This document shows positions 20,935-32,600 of a stretch of 64,000 nucleotides of DNA, one piece after another. The stretch is taken from contig JALHOP010000015.1 in the NCBI GenBank assembly GCA_022842935.1, positions 116,962-180,961 of the forward strand. Direction: 5' to 3'. Positions within the stretch are counted from its first letter, which is position 1. Every line of letters begins with the position of its first letter. The notes beneath the pieces were generated by a model, which searched no databases, had not been told where the DNA came from, and saw nothing but the letters and a program-made list of their open reading frames with translations. The stretch comes from Myxococcota bacterium (GTDB taxonomy: Bacteria > Myxococcota > XYA12-FULL-58-9 > JALHOP01). The translations under genes were made by a program, and so were the position numbers.

Positions 20935-20938
<4 letters not shown>
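20399..20938 (+). CDS. hslV: ATP-dependent protease subunit HslV
   Basis: 179 residues. Proteolytic subunit of the HslUV (ClpQY) two-ring protease. After removal of Met1 the catalytic N-terminal threonine is exposed (M-T-T-V-L-A-V-R-R). Family segments are [53 protein letters not shown] and [13 protein letters not shown] 20399 is required to place Thr2 correctly; the longer open frame starting at 20321 is out-of-gene sequence inside queC. It overlaps queC by ATGA and hslU by ATGA (20935-20938), so the three genes are one translationally coupled unit. Confidence 0.97.
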
Positions 20939-22311
<1,373 letters not shown>

Positions 22312-22386
22312 CGCCGAGTAAGCTCGAATCGCCTTGCCGCTGGCGCAACCTTGATGCCAGGAGACGCTTCATCAAGGGAGTCCGCG

Positions 22387-24426
22387 ATGAAGTACGCTGT
22401 AACGTTACTGGTCATTGGTCTCTCCGCTCTTTCATGCAGCGGCGACGATGGGAGCAACGGCGCCAACGGCAACGACGGCACCAACGGCGCCAGCGCCATG
22501 ATCGCGACCACGCCAGAACCGCCAGGCGGCAATTGCCGAGCTGGCGGGACACGCGTGACCTTCGGTGTCGACGACGACGGCGACGGGGTCTTGGGCGATG
22601 GCGAGGTCGACTACACGACCTACGAGTGCCAGGAGTCGACATGTCTGGTCGTGGCCGGTGGCCGCTGCGCCGGTGCCGACCTACGCAACCTCACTATCGT
22701 TGGCTTGGCAGACTACGCGGGCGACCTCATCGGCCTCGGTACGGGTGACCTCACCGGCATCGACCTGTCTGGCGCCGACTTGTCGAACGCAGTTCTCATC
22801 GGGGTGAGCTTCGTCAACGCAAACCTCGCTGGCGCACGGCTCGACGGCGCAATCATCCAACGAGCGACCTTCGTGAGCAGCGATCTCACTGGAGCATCCA
22901 TGCGTGGCACCTACATGGCCCAAGTGACCATGTCGGACGTCGACGCTGCCGGCCTCGACCTCAGCGCCTCCGCGATCATCGCGCAGGCGCGCCTGCTCAA
23001 CAGCAACTTCACGAATGCCCGCTTCGAAGGGACGGTCTTCCCACCGAACACCGAGCTGCAGCGGTCGGACTTCACCGGCGCCCGCTTCGTCGATACCACC
23101 TTTGCAGCAACGGGAGTCGTCGATGCCGGGGGTGCGATCTTCACCAACGCCGACTTCACCGACGCGAACTTCGGGGAGACCAACTGGGCGTCGTCCACGC
23201 CATCGCCAACTTTCACCGGCGCGGTCTTCGACTACGCGAGCTTCTTCGCCGCGAACCTCACGAACCTTACCATCGGCGAGGCAGCAAGCTTCACCAATGC
23301 CTACTTCAACAGCCCCGGCACCATCCTGCCTGTCGGCTTCGTCCCTCTTGCCCGCGGGGCGCTCGTCGTTTCGGCTGGCGCCAATCTCGTTGGCGCGGAC
23401 TTCACCCATGCCCAGTTCAGCGCGGCCGTGAGCTTCGATGGGCTAAACCTCACCAACGCCGACTTCAGCGGACGCGCGCTCGGCGCGTCGACGTTCGTGA
23501 ATGCAAACATGTCGGGAGCGAAGCTCGTCGGCACCTCACGGTTCGGAAGTCTCGCTGGGGCAAACGCGACTGGCGCCGACTTTACCGATGCAGACCTCTC
23601 GGGTGCCAATCTAGCGGGCACTGATCTCGGCAACGCAAAGCTCGTACGCGCGAACGTCAATGTGTCCACCATCGACGACAATATTGGCGGCGCGGACTTC
23701 ACGCACGCGACCTTATTCAACGTCGACGCGAGCGACGCCACCGGTGGGGCGAGCGCCGTGTGGACTGGCGCTTTCCGCACACCGACGACCATGCTTCCAC
23801 CCATCCTGCCGGCCGGCACCAACGTGCGGATCATCCCCAACGGGGTCGTGAGCGGCGCCGATTTGAGCGGGTTGTGGCTACCCGTCAACAGCACCGCGCT
23901 CGCATCGGTCGTCAACCTCAGCAACGTCGACTTCACGGGCGCTCACCTCGTGGGAGTCGACCTCACTGGACGCAATTTGACCAACGCAAACTTCACGGAC
24001 GCCGACCTGACCGAAGCAGACTTCGAGTACGCGATTCTCGTCGGCGCAAGCTTCACCCGGGCAAGGCTCCTGAACGCGAGCTTGGCGGGCGCCAACGCAA
24101 CTGGCGCGAACTTCACCAGCGCCCTCGCGCTACAGGCCACCCTCGTCGCCACCAACGCGACCAACGCCAACTTCACGAACGCCGACCTGAGCTGTGCGAA
24201 CATGCTCATTGGCGCGGATGCCATCGTCATTCCCGCGACGCTCACGGGCGCGACCCTTTCCAACACCACGTGCCCGGATTTGACCGTCATCGCTAGCGGC
24301 GCGGCCACGGCCTGCGACAATCACGTCATCGTGCCGCCAGTGGTCGGAGCTCCCGTCATCAACCACTGGTCGAATCTGAAGTGCTCGGTGATCTCCCTGC
24401 CGCTCATTCTCGCGACGGAGCTTTGA
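22387..24426 (+). CDS. Pentapeptide-repeat lipoprotein
   Basis: 679 residues. Lipoprotein signal with lipobox ALSC (Cys17), then a short collagen-like GSNGANGNDGTNGAS linker. A cysteine-containing module of the DUF7151 type follows (NCRAGGTRVTFGVDDDGDG, with an Asp-rich possible Ca2+ loop). The remaining 550 or so residues are pentapeptide repeats of the A-[DN]-[LF]-x-x type (for example ADLSNAVLIG, ANLAGARLDG, ADFTDADLSG), predicting a right-handed quadrilateral beta-helix. AGGGAG 7 bp before ATG 22387 decides the start. It is probably surface- or periplasm-exposed. Most known pentapeptide proteins are not lipoproteins of this length. It is convergent with the metzincin operon. Confidence 0.85.
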   Translation: MKYAVTLLVIGLSALSCSGDDGSNGANGNDGTNGASAMIATTPEPPGGNCRAGGTRVTFGVDDDGDGVLGDGEVDYTTYECQESTCLVVAGGRCAGADLRNLTIVGLADYAGDLIGLGTGDLTGIDLSGADLSNAVLIGVSFVNANLAGARLDGAIIQRATFVSSDLTGASMRGTYMAQVTMSDVDAAGLDLSASAIIAQARLLNSNFTNARFEGTVFPPNTELQRSDFTGARFVDTTFAATGVVDAGGAIFTNADFTDANFGETNWASSTPSPTFTGAVFDYASFFAANLTNLTIGEAASFTNAYFNSPGTILPVGFVPLARGALVVSAGANLVGADFTHAQFSAAVSFDGLNLTNADFSGRALGASTFVNANMSGAKLVGTSRFGSLAGANATGADFTDADLSGANLAGTDLGNAKLVRANVNVSTIDDNIGGADFTHATLFNVDASDATGGASAVWTGAFRTPTTMLPPILPAGTNVRIIPNGVVSGADLSGLWLPVNSTALASVVNLSNVDFTGAHLVGVDLTGRNLTNANFTDADLTEADFEYAILVGASFTRARLLNASLAGANATGANFTSALALQATLVATNATNANFTNADLSCANMLIGADAIVIPATLTGATLSNTTCPDLTVIASGAATACDNHVIVPPVVGAPVINHWSNLKCSVISLPLILATEL

Positions 24427-24437
24427 CATCCGCGCGT

Positions 24438-25064
24438 TTAAGTCGGCCCGCTGCCGCCATACATCCACTGAATGTAATACGGATACACCTGTCGCTTGAA
24501 GGTGAGCGGCAGAGCCTCGAGCATCTTGGCAACCGGCCGCGCCCGTAAGAGCGTGACCGACTTGCCGCCGAGGTGCGCGCCCACGAGATGGCAACCGTAG
24601 ACGCCACCGTCCTCGTTGAACGACGAGCCGAACAGCCGCGCATAGAGCTCACGCCCGGGATAGGCTTCGCAAGCGCCGTCGTCACCCAAGACGGGGCAAA
24701 CGAACTTCAGTCTTGCCGCGATGACATCATGCTCGGGCGTGTGTTCTCCATCGAGCGCATCGATGAGACCCTTGTGCTCTTGGTAGAGCGCCAGCCCCTT
24801 CGCGATAATGCTACCGAGAAGCGCGTCGGTCGCGTTGGTCTGCAACCAGTCCCAGGCGAAGAAAAACTCGAGCGGCGTCAGGAAGACGGATTCTTTGCAG
24901 CAGTGCGAGCAACCACGGTGGCACGGCAGGTCGAGGTCCCGCGTGTTCCCCGCGTTGCGCTCGTCGACGTAGGCGTACAAGCCGCGCAACTTCTCGAACG
25001 CCTCGTCGAGCTCGACCCCGACGGCGCGCGCCATGACCCGTAGATCGAAGCGGCGCACGGTCAT
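24438..25064 (-). CDS. YkgJ-type cysteine cluster protein
   Basis: 208 residues. The N-terminal CHRGCSHCCKE (C-x3-C-x2-C-C) is the CxxxCxxCC signature of the YkgJ/UPF0153 family, thought to bind zinc or an iron-sulfur centre. Further cysteines at FVCPVLGDDGACEAYPGR and GVYGCH complete the likely site. No signal peptide, so cytoplasmic. It is the last gene of a five-gene minus-strand operon; its ATG overlaps the preceding stop (ATGA, 25061-25064). The biochemical role of the family is not established. Confidence 0.85.
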   Translation of the reverse strand: MTVRRFDLRVMARAVGVELDEAFEKLRGLYAYVDERNAGNTRDLDLPCHRGCSHCCKESVFLTPLEFFFAWDWLQTNATDALLGSIIAKGLALYQEHKGLIDALDGEHTPEHDVIAARLKFVCPVLGDDGACEAYPGRELYARLFGSSFNEDGGVYGCHLVGAHLGGKSVTLLRARPVAKMLEALPLTFKRQVYPYYIQWMYGGSGPT

Positions 25065-25546
25065 TTCGCGCTGGGGCTCACGATTTCCCGCGTCTTGCCG
25101 TCGCGCGTGCGCACCGTGATGACGTTCACCTGCATGTCCACTGGGGCGGACTGCCGCTTCGTGACCGCCTTGCCGAGGCGCTCGGCGACCTCTTCCCGCT
25201 GGAAGTCTTTCAAGAACAGCGTGACCTTCTCACCGGCATGCACGAGGTCACGCTTCACCTGGAAGCCACCGTCGATCTCGAACACCACGTCATACCAGTG
25301 CGCCCGTCCCTCGTTCTGCACCACCACGTAGCGTCCGACGACCATATCGCCCTCGAGCACCATGATGCGTGCTTCGATCTGATTGGTCTTGTCATCCGCT
25401 GGGGCGGCCACCACCACGGTCGCCATGCACAAGAAGACATAGATGCCGACGACGACGACCTTGAGCTGCCCGTAGATGGAGAGGTGGCGGAAGCGCTCGA
25501 TGAGCTCCTCCAACCAGCGTTTGAGTTGATCACTTCTCGAAGACAT
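25061..25546 (-). CDS. Hypothetical single-pass membrane protein in the metzincin operon
   Basis: 161 residues. A charged N-terminal amphipathic stretch is followed by one transmembrane helix (about 28-48, LKVVVVGIYVFLCMATVVV). The C-terminal domain of about 110 residues is beta-rich (RIMVLEGDMVVGRYVVVQN, VFEIDGGFQVKRDLV) and probably periplasmic. No family is recognised. It overlaps the upstream metzincin gene by 17 bp and the downstream YkgJ gene by 4 bp, so it is firmly part of this operon. Confidence 0.75.
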   Translation of the reverse strand: MSSRSDQLKRWLEELIERFRHLSIYGQLKVVVVGIYVFLCMATVVVAAPADDKTNQIEARIMVLEGDMVVGRYVVVQNEGRAHWYDVVFEIDGGFQVKRDLVHAGEKVTLFLKDFQREEVAERLGKAVTKRQSAPVDMQVNVITVRTRDGKTREIVSPSAK

Positions 25547-28500
25547 CGCTCAGCTGCCGCACGATATCGAGGAAGCTCGAACGCTCGTTCACCCCACGTT
25601 CTGCGCGCCGCAGCTCGAGCTCGGCCGCAGCCGTCGCCGCCGACTCGGGGTCGTTCGCGAGCTCGGTGTCGTAGAGCGTCTTCGCTGGTGTGTAGACATT
25701 GTCGACGTAGTCCTGTGCGTCCTGCACCGCCAACGCTCCAAGGTTCTGCGGCGGATTTTCTCCGGGCGCCGGCTGCGTCACTGTGATCGGCGCGATGTAG
25801 CGGTAGCGTGTCAGCGGATCTTCGTACGTCTCCGTTGCCACGCCGAAGGTGAGGCAATCCTCGTAGCCTTCGAGACAAACACGGCTGTAGTTCAAGAAGT
25901 CCTCGGTGTAATCGAACATCGAGTCGTAGCGCGCCATGGGGAGCACCACGCTGTAATAGCGGAGTGTCCAGCTGGTCGACGGCTGAATCGCGGGAAGCCC
26001 GGGGGCCGGCGGAGTCTGGTACGCGTCGACCAACGGCATCGGCTGGAAGCGATTCTCTTCCGGCGCAGCCCCGTCGTAGCGCCAAGCGACCCCGTTGAAA
26101 TCCTGCTTGAAGGCGCTCGTAAACAGCTGGATGAGCTCGGGGTGCAAGCCACGCCAGTAGGACAGAGAGAAGGCCCCTGAGTCGAGATAGTCGTTGAAGT
26201 TGCGGTAGAAGAAGCCCTCGTTACTAGTGATGGCAGAGATAGCGGCGTACTTGTCCCAGAAGGCGCCGACGCGCGTGGGCTCATAGTCGTATTCTTGGGA
26301 CCACGTCGTGTTGAGATAGCGCCCAACGCCCGGGTCGACCGCCATGGTGGTTCCCGACGCACACGTGCCGCCGACCGCGAGCGGCTTGTAGAGATTCGCT
26401 ACTGTATCGAGACAGTAGTCGCCCGGCTCAGGCATCATGAGCACCGAGACGAGGTCATTGAGACCGTCGATGCTCGCGGCCTGCCAGTCGTTGCCGAGCG
26501 GGAAGTCGTTGAGGGTCACCCACTGGCCATCGCGGTCGTAACCGAGACCATCATTGCCGTAGAGGTAGTAGCGGTACACCGACGACATCGGTCCGAAGTA
26601 AGCGCGAATGAGCGTCGCAGCGTAGCGCCGCAGGTTGGTGCCCCGAAAGGCAAAGTTCGCGCGGTCACGCTTGAACGCCTGGAAGACGTAGTATTGCGAG
26701 TAACGCTCCCACCGGTCGGCGACGAGCTCTCGGTAATTGGCACCCTTGTCGTACGGCTGGCAGGTGACGTTGGAGTCGAAAACGTAGTCGTCAGGACAAA
26801 ACTTGTAGGGCACCTCGTCGTAGTCGAAGAGCTCGAAGTCGCGGTTCTGATAGTAGTTGGTCGTCGCCTCGTACAAGCGGTCGAACGTGATGTAGCGACG
26901 GGCCTTGATGTTCTGTACGCGAGGCGTCTGCCCAACGAGCGCTTGTTTGAGGTACGTCAGCAGGCCGCGATTGTAGAGCTCGTATTCGCGTTGACGTTCC
27001 GCAGGATCGGTCGCGTTTTGGTAAGCGTCGAAGTGATCGATCGCCTCGAGCAACGCCGGGTCACAGTTGATGGTTGTGGTGCACGACAGACCACCACCCA
27101 AGATCTTGGGGATCTGCGTGTAGTCGTAAAGGTAGAACAAATCGCCCTGGTCGAACGGCGAGACACCTGGGTTCCAGAGCTGCACCAGTCCGGCATACCC
27201 GAACGCAATAGCGGCTTCATCGTAGAGCCCGATGCCTGCGACGTCGTCGAAAGCGCGAGCCGAGTAGTCCATAATCGATGAATACATGTAGCGCTCGGCC
27301 TTGGTGCTATTGCCAGCCGCATCGGTACGCTTGACGGTCTCGGTCGTCGGGTCGTAGTTCTGCCAAAATTCTTCGTGATAGTTCAACGCGTCGAACGAAC
27401 CCTCGAAGTTGTGGCGCAACCCCAAGGTGTGACCGATCTCGTGGAGCGCGATGGCCTCGAAGACCATGGCGCGAGTGCGCTTGTAGACTTCTTCATAGGG
27501 CAATCCGCGCAACTCCTCGGCGATGTGAAGCAGGCTTTCGTCCGCGAAGGCGGCCTCCATGGCGCAGCCACCGCGCGCGAGCTTCATGTGCGCCTCTTGC
27601 GCGTCCATGGTCATGTCGCGAAGCGCCGCGAGCGGCGAGGTGTCCGGCTCTTCTTGCTCGAGCGCGCCGAGGACGGTGCCTGTCGAGGAGATCATGGTTT
27701 GACGCGTGAGTGAGCCCGAGAGCGCAGGCAAGTTGGATGCGTCGCCCAACAGACCGCGCTGGATTTCGTCGTTAGCGAGCAGCTCGCGATCAAGCGGCGA
27801 GCCCGCCAACTTGTTCAAGCGCGCGTTGGCGCGTTGGGTGGCGTATTGCTTGGCCTGCGGATGCCCCAAGCCGGTGAGCGAGCCGCGCGCGGTGGCGAGG
27901 TCACTACGCGACGCCGGCGACGGGGTCTGGCGTAGCATCGTCTCGAAGCTCGAGGTGCGCCCGCGCAGAGCCTGGAGCTTGCCGGGAGCGTGCGCGCCGG
28001 CAACGTTGGCCTGAGCGCCAAAGCCACGATTCGCCTGAATGCGCGAGCGAGCGAACTCGCCAGAGCTCACCGCCCCCACCGAGAGGTCGCCATTCATAAG
28101 CGCCACTGCGTCCGCGGCCGAGGCGGCGTAGAGCGAAAGGAATGCGCCGTAGACGTTGGCGTTAGCGGCGATGATCTCGCCTGTCTCGGGGTCGGCAACA
28201 GAGGGCCCGTAGCCGAGGATACCGCCATAGTTGTTGGGCGTGTCGTGCCATGACATCGAGCTCCAGCGCAGGTCACCCGGCTTTTGCCAGACGAACTTGT
28301 CGTCCCCGCTACGGTCCGCTGTCACAGCCTCGAGCACGGCGCATGCTCGCTTGAGATTCGCGCGCGTGATGTCTCCAATGCCGTAGGATTGCAGCGTCTC
28401 AACGAGGTCATGCGCCTGAGCGAAGGTCGTCGCGTTGTCGACGTTGCAGCCATTGCGCGCGACGGCGAACATCGTCGAGATGCTCGATGGCTGGATGTTC

Positions 28501-29639
28501 AGGTTTTGGCCTTGCGTGTTCTTGAGCACCGCGACGGACTTGCGCATCGCGAGATCCCACTCGCCAAACAAGCGATACGTCGCATCCCAGATCTCCTGGT
28601 CATCGGGGAAGTCGACGTTGGTGTAATAGGTCAGCTGACGCGCCTTGCGTGACGCGATGGGGATGAGCCCACCCTGCGCGTCGTAGTTCTGCTCCCAGAT
28701 GTTCCAGCGGTTCGCGAGATAGATACGGCCATCGCGCGTCCATTGGTACTCGTTGTCGTAAGCCAAGCGCTCGGTGCGGAAGAGGCCGAAGCGCTCGAAC
28801 ATGGGCACGCCGATGCGCTGGCATGAGCCATCGATTTGACCGTCGTTGTCACCGTCGCAATCGCTGATGGCGACGCCACTCGCGTCGTAAACGATGGCCT
28901 CGTCCGGGTAGTACAGTGGCTCGTAGTCACGGCGCTGGGCACGCATGAACGAGAGCTTCACCTTAACTTCGGCCTTGCCGCAGAAGTAGTCCTGCAGGGC
29001 GGCGCAGACGCGCGCGTCGGTCCACATGCTGTAGTTGCCGACAACGTTGATGGCGTCACGCGTGACCTCGGCGCGGTTCGGGTTATCGATCTCGTGTTCC
29101 TGCGTGTAGTACGGCGTCGACGGGTAGAGCCAAACCGCATAGTCGATGCCCTGCCAGCCGTCCTTGACCAGATTCACCGACCAGTCGACACGCATGTACT
29201 CGCGCGCAAACCACGGTCGATCGGTAGTGTTCTCGACGAGAACGTTATTCTGATCACCAGTCGCTGGGTTGTACTCGCGACGCACGTCGAAGTGGCTCGT
29301 GACGCGGAACGCCGCTACCGGCGAACCTTTGAACGGGTTGCCGGCACCGTTGTTCGACTGCTCTTGCCCCTCGAGATACGCGTAGGTGCGGTAGGCGATG
29401 AGCTGGTTCTCTTGAATCTCCCAGCGGACTTTTTCTCCGTCACCCTGCACGCCCTGAAACAAGATGCCCTGGTTGTATTGGGCCTCGACGACCGTCGGCA
29501 CGTAGTACCAGTCGCCATCGAAGAGCGCTTTCTCGACCTTGTTGGCTTGCGTACGGTCGATGTCCTTTACGTTGCCGTCGCAGGCCGCGATAGCGGCCGC
29601 GAGAAACGTCAGGGCAAGTGCCTTGGGAAGGTGTCTCAT
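25530..29639 (-). CDS. Large metzincin-type zinc metalloprotease lipoprotein (copy B)
   Basis: 1369 residues. Lipoprotein signal with lipobox AIAAC. A beta-rich N-terminal region carries motifs shared with its upstream paralogue (QENQLIAYRTYAYLEG, VTSHFDVRREYNPATGDQ, ENTTDRPW). The catalytic motif HEIGHTLGLRH is at 733-743 (HExxHxxGxxH zinc ligands) and is followed by FEGS and, downstream, a Met-turn-like SSIMDYSA. This is the pattern of DUF4953/DUF5117-associated met-zincins. Likely anchored in the outer membrane or periplasm. ATG 29639 has GAGGGG upstream and gives a clean signal peptide. It lies 8 bp after the paralogue and is probably a tandem duplicate that has diverged strongly. Confidence 0.85.
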   Translation of the reverse strand: MRHLPKALALTFLAAAIAACDGNVKDIDRTQANKVEKALFDGDWYYVPTVVEAQYNQGILFQGVQGDGEKVRWEIQENQLIAYRTYAYLEGQEQSNNGAGNPFKGSPVAAFRVTSHFDVRREYNPATGDQNNVLVENTTDRPWFAREYMRVDWSVNLVKDGWQGIDYAVWLYPSTPYYTQEHEIDNPNRAEVTRDAINVVGNYSMWTDARVCAALQDYFCGKAEVKVKLSFMRAQRRDYEPLYYPDEAIVYDASGVAISDCDGDNDGQIDGSCQRIGVPMFERFGLFRTERLAYDNEYQWTRDGRIYLANRWNIWEQNYDAQGGLIPIASRKARQLTYYTNVDFPDDQEIWDATYRLFGEWDLAMRKSVAVLKNTQGQNLNIQPSSISTMFAVARNGCNVDNATTFAQAHDLVETLQSYGIGDITRANLKRACAVLEAVTADRSGDDKFVWQKPGDLRWSSMSWHDTPNNYGGILGYGPSVADPETGEIIAANANVYGAFLSLYAASAADAVALMNGDLSVGAVSSGEFARSRIQANRGFGAQANVAGAHAPGKLQALRGRTSSFETMLRQTPSPASRSDLATARGSLTGLGHPQAKQYATQRANARLNKLAGSPLDRELLANDEIQRGLLGDASNLPALSGSLTRQTMISSTGTVLGALEQEEPDTSPLAALRDMTMDAQEAHMKLARGGCAMEAAFADESLLHIAEELRGLPYEEVYKRTRAMVFEAIALHEIGHTLGLRHNFEGSFDALNYHEEFWQNYDPTTETVKRTDAAGNSTKAERYMYSSIMDYSARAFDDVAGIGLYDEAAIAFGYAGLVQLWNPGVSPFDQGDLFYLYDYTQIPKILGGGLSCTTTINCDPALLEAIDHFDAYQNATDPAERQREYELYNRGLLTYLKQALVGQTPRVQNIKARRYITFDRLYEATTNYYQNRDFELFDYDEVPYKFCPDDYVFDSNVTCQPYDKGANYRELVADRWERYSQYYVFQAFKRDRANFAFRGTNLRRYAATLIRAYFGPMSSVYRYYLYGNDGLGYDRDGQWVTLNDFPLGNDWQAASIDGLNDLVSVLMMPEPGDYCLDTVANLYKPLAVGGTCASGTTMAVDPGVGRYLNTTWSQEYDYEPTRVGAFWDKYAAISAITSNEGFFYRNFNDYLDSGAFSLSYWRGLHPELIQLFTSAFKQDFNGVAWRYDGAAPEENRFQPMPLVDAYQTPPAPGLPAIQPSTSWTLRYYSVVLPMARYDSMFDYTEDFLNYSRVCLEGYEDCLTFGVATETYEDPLTRYRYIAPITVTQPAPGENPPQNLGALAVQDAQDYVDNVYTPAKTLYDTELANDPESAATAAAELELRRAERGVNERSSFLDIVRQLSDVFEK

Positions 29640-29647
29640 AGCGCCCC

Positions 29648-32600
29648 TCATAGCTCCACCCCGTGCTCGTAGAGCGAGTGGACGAGCCGCACGTACTGGA
29701 GCATCTGCGCCGCAGCACCGAGGTTGATTTCGGCGATGTCGACCTGCCTCTGCGCGTCGTCGATGACGCGGGGGTCAGGAGTTGGTGCGTTCAAGGCATC
29801 TTCGAGATCTTGTTGCGCGGTCTCGAGCTCGGTCTTGCGGGTGGCGCAGTCATTGACCAGCTGCCAGCCGATGTCGTGGTCTCCAGCACCAACGCCTACC
29901 GAAGCGCGCAGGGCGCGATAGGTCACCGCGCTGCTCTCTGGCTGACACTCCGCGCGATCCCCCGCTGGGAACGCGGTCCATTGAGTTTCACTAAAGAGGT
30001 CGTCGACCGCGCCGCGCACCCAAACACGTGAGTACTTACCGAAGTCGAGCTCCTGATCGAGTGGCGACGACAAACGCGCGAGACCGAAGAGCAACGCTTC
30101 GCGCTGAAGGTTGCGTGCAACCGACGGCAAAACAGCCTGACCCGGTGGTGACCCCGGGCCGCCCCCCGGATAGCCAACGTCGTCGAGCGGACGCGTGGGG
30201 TCGACGATGGCGAGCGGCGAAAGCGTCGCCACACCAGCGTTGTCCGTGATGCGGCTTGCGATCTGCGGATAGCTGTAACGGATGAGGCCCTCGAGCAATC
30301 CCAAGACCTCTGGACGATAGACACGGAAGAGGCTCACCGAGAAGTTACGGAAGTCCTCTGCACCGTTGACGCGGATGTAGCGAACACTTGGCTGTGTGAG
30401 CAGGAAGATGGCGTTCTCTTTGTCCCAGTAGGTGCCCATGAACGAGAACGTCCAGTCGGTGTAGTCTTCGGTGAAACCGAGGAAGAGAGGCTGGCTATCT
30501 CCGAGACCCAAGGCCGTCGGTGATGTCATCGCACAGGTCTCACCGTTCGGACCGCGACCGTTGTTCACGTCGATGATCGGGTCATAGATGATGAAGCCCG
30601 GTGGGTAATACATGGTCGGGCCAACGGTCGGGGTGCACGGATAATACGTAGCAGGCTCAGGGGTTGCGATGAGCTCCGCGATAGCGTTCAAGCCGCGCGC
30701 CGTCGCCGAAGCCATGTCGACTCCACGGTCGGTGCTGAAGAAGTTCGGGTCGCGACTGCGATAGAGAACCATGTACTGATACGTGTTCAGGACGTCGTAA
30801 TAGATTTGGTAGCCGCGATTGATGATGGCGCGTGTGTTCAAGAACAGGCGATTACGCAGATAGTTGTTGAACAAGAAGTAGTTCTTGTAGCGAATGTAGC
30901 CCGCTTCGATCTGCTCCCCTGCGGACGCCCCGAAGTCGAAGCGACGGCACGTCGGCATCCAGCCGGCGAACTCGTCCGAGCAGAACGCGTAGGGCACCTC
31001 GACCTGGTGCAGTGACGCTAACGCGGCTGGTGTGCGCTGCGCCGGGTCACGCCAGTCCCATGCACGCGTGCCTCGATCGTACATCGCATTGACCGAGCCG
31101 AGGTGGGTAGGCAAGTCGCGGTAGTCGTTCGCCTCACGGAAGGTCTTGAGCGCGGGACCGCCAGCCGCAGCCGAGCTATTGAACGTCTCGACCAACTGCC
31201 CGTAACCGAACTTCACGGCCGCCTTGTCGTAAAGGCCGAGCCCGGCGAAGTCCGCGTTGACCTTGCCATGGTAGTCCATGATCGAGCTGTATTTGTATTC
31301 CGGCTGCTTGGCTTCGAGCTTCTGTTGCTCGTCCGCTATCGTGGTCTCGAGGTCCCAGAAGGTGCGATTGTAGTTCAGCGCATCGTACGAGCCTTCGAAG
31401 TTGTGGCGCAGACCGATGTTGTGGCCAATCTCATGCAGCGCGACAGCGGTGAAGATGCGCTCGCGCAGACGCGCTCGCCGCTCGTCGCGCGGCAGATCGC
31501 GCAGCTCGCGGGCAAGTCCAACCAGGCCGTCGTCGAGCGCCGCGTCCAGGTTACACTGCATATGCTCGGAGAACAGCTGCTCCTGGTAACGGAGACGCTC
31601 GATACCGTCGCGCGTCCGCGTGATCACCGACGCGTCATGGTAGAGCTGGTCGGTCGCCACGTCGCCAGGCTTCCAGGTGCCCTGCCCTGCCACCATCAAG
31701 TCCTCGACACGGGTGAGCCAGTTCTTCTCGATGTCGGTGTCTTGAACGCGCGCGAGCCGCTCGTCGAAGTATGACGGGTTGTCGAGAGGCGTCAGCAAGG
31801 GCTTGGCGGACTCGGCAATCGAAAAGCGTCCCTCGAGGCTTGCCACGTGCTCGCTCGTCGCGCGGTGTTCGATGGCGCGGGCCTGGGCGTTGGCAACGGA
31901 CACTGTGCGCTCACGCGGGTTGTAGGTGCGCGTATTCTGGTTGATGAGCGAGGGTACGTCGGCGCCGAGCAAGAGCTCTTCGAGCGTCAACTCGTCATTC
32001 ATGTAGTCGATGTATTGCAGCGCGCGCGTGGCGGCGGACTCGATAGTCCAGCCCGAGATATACGACGTCGATAGCATGATGCGGCCACTCACCGGGTCGG
32101 CGAGCATCGGCCCATAGCCCGACCAGCCGGTTTGGATGACCTCGGTCAGCCAGACCAACATGTTGTAGCGAGGGTCGCCGTTCTGCTGCCAATGGAAGTC
32201 GCCGTCCGAGTGGTATTCGGTGGCGGCACAATAGTTGTCGAGTGTCCCGGCATCGAGGTCGGCGTTGACGCCAGCGCGAACCTTGTCGGCGACGTCGTCG
32301 TGCGCGTCGAGGTAGGCGGCGACGTTCGCCTGAGAACAATCGTTTTCGCGGAGCTCGAAGACGGTCCCTACATCGGCCAAGGCGCGTCCTTGAAGAGCTG
32401 CGACGGTTTCGCGGAACGAGTCGTTCCACTGCGCGGCGACGTTGAATGCGGCGGTTTTGAGGTCTTCTGGAAAGTCGTAGTTCAAATAGTAGACGATGGG
32501 GCGGACGGTGCGATCTGCATACGGGATCACAGCACCGCCCTCATCGACGCTGCGATCCCAGATGTCGAAGCGCATGATGCGATAGAGACGGCCGCTCTCG

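Noticed and set aside
26295..29672. Long plus-strand open frames opposite the metzincin genes
   Set aside because: Antisense to genes with zinc motifs and lipoprotein signals; composition is Val/Arg-rich without domains.
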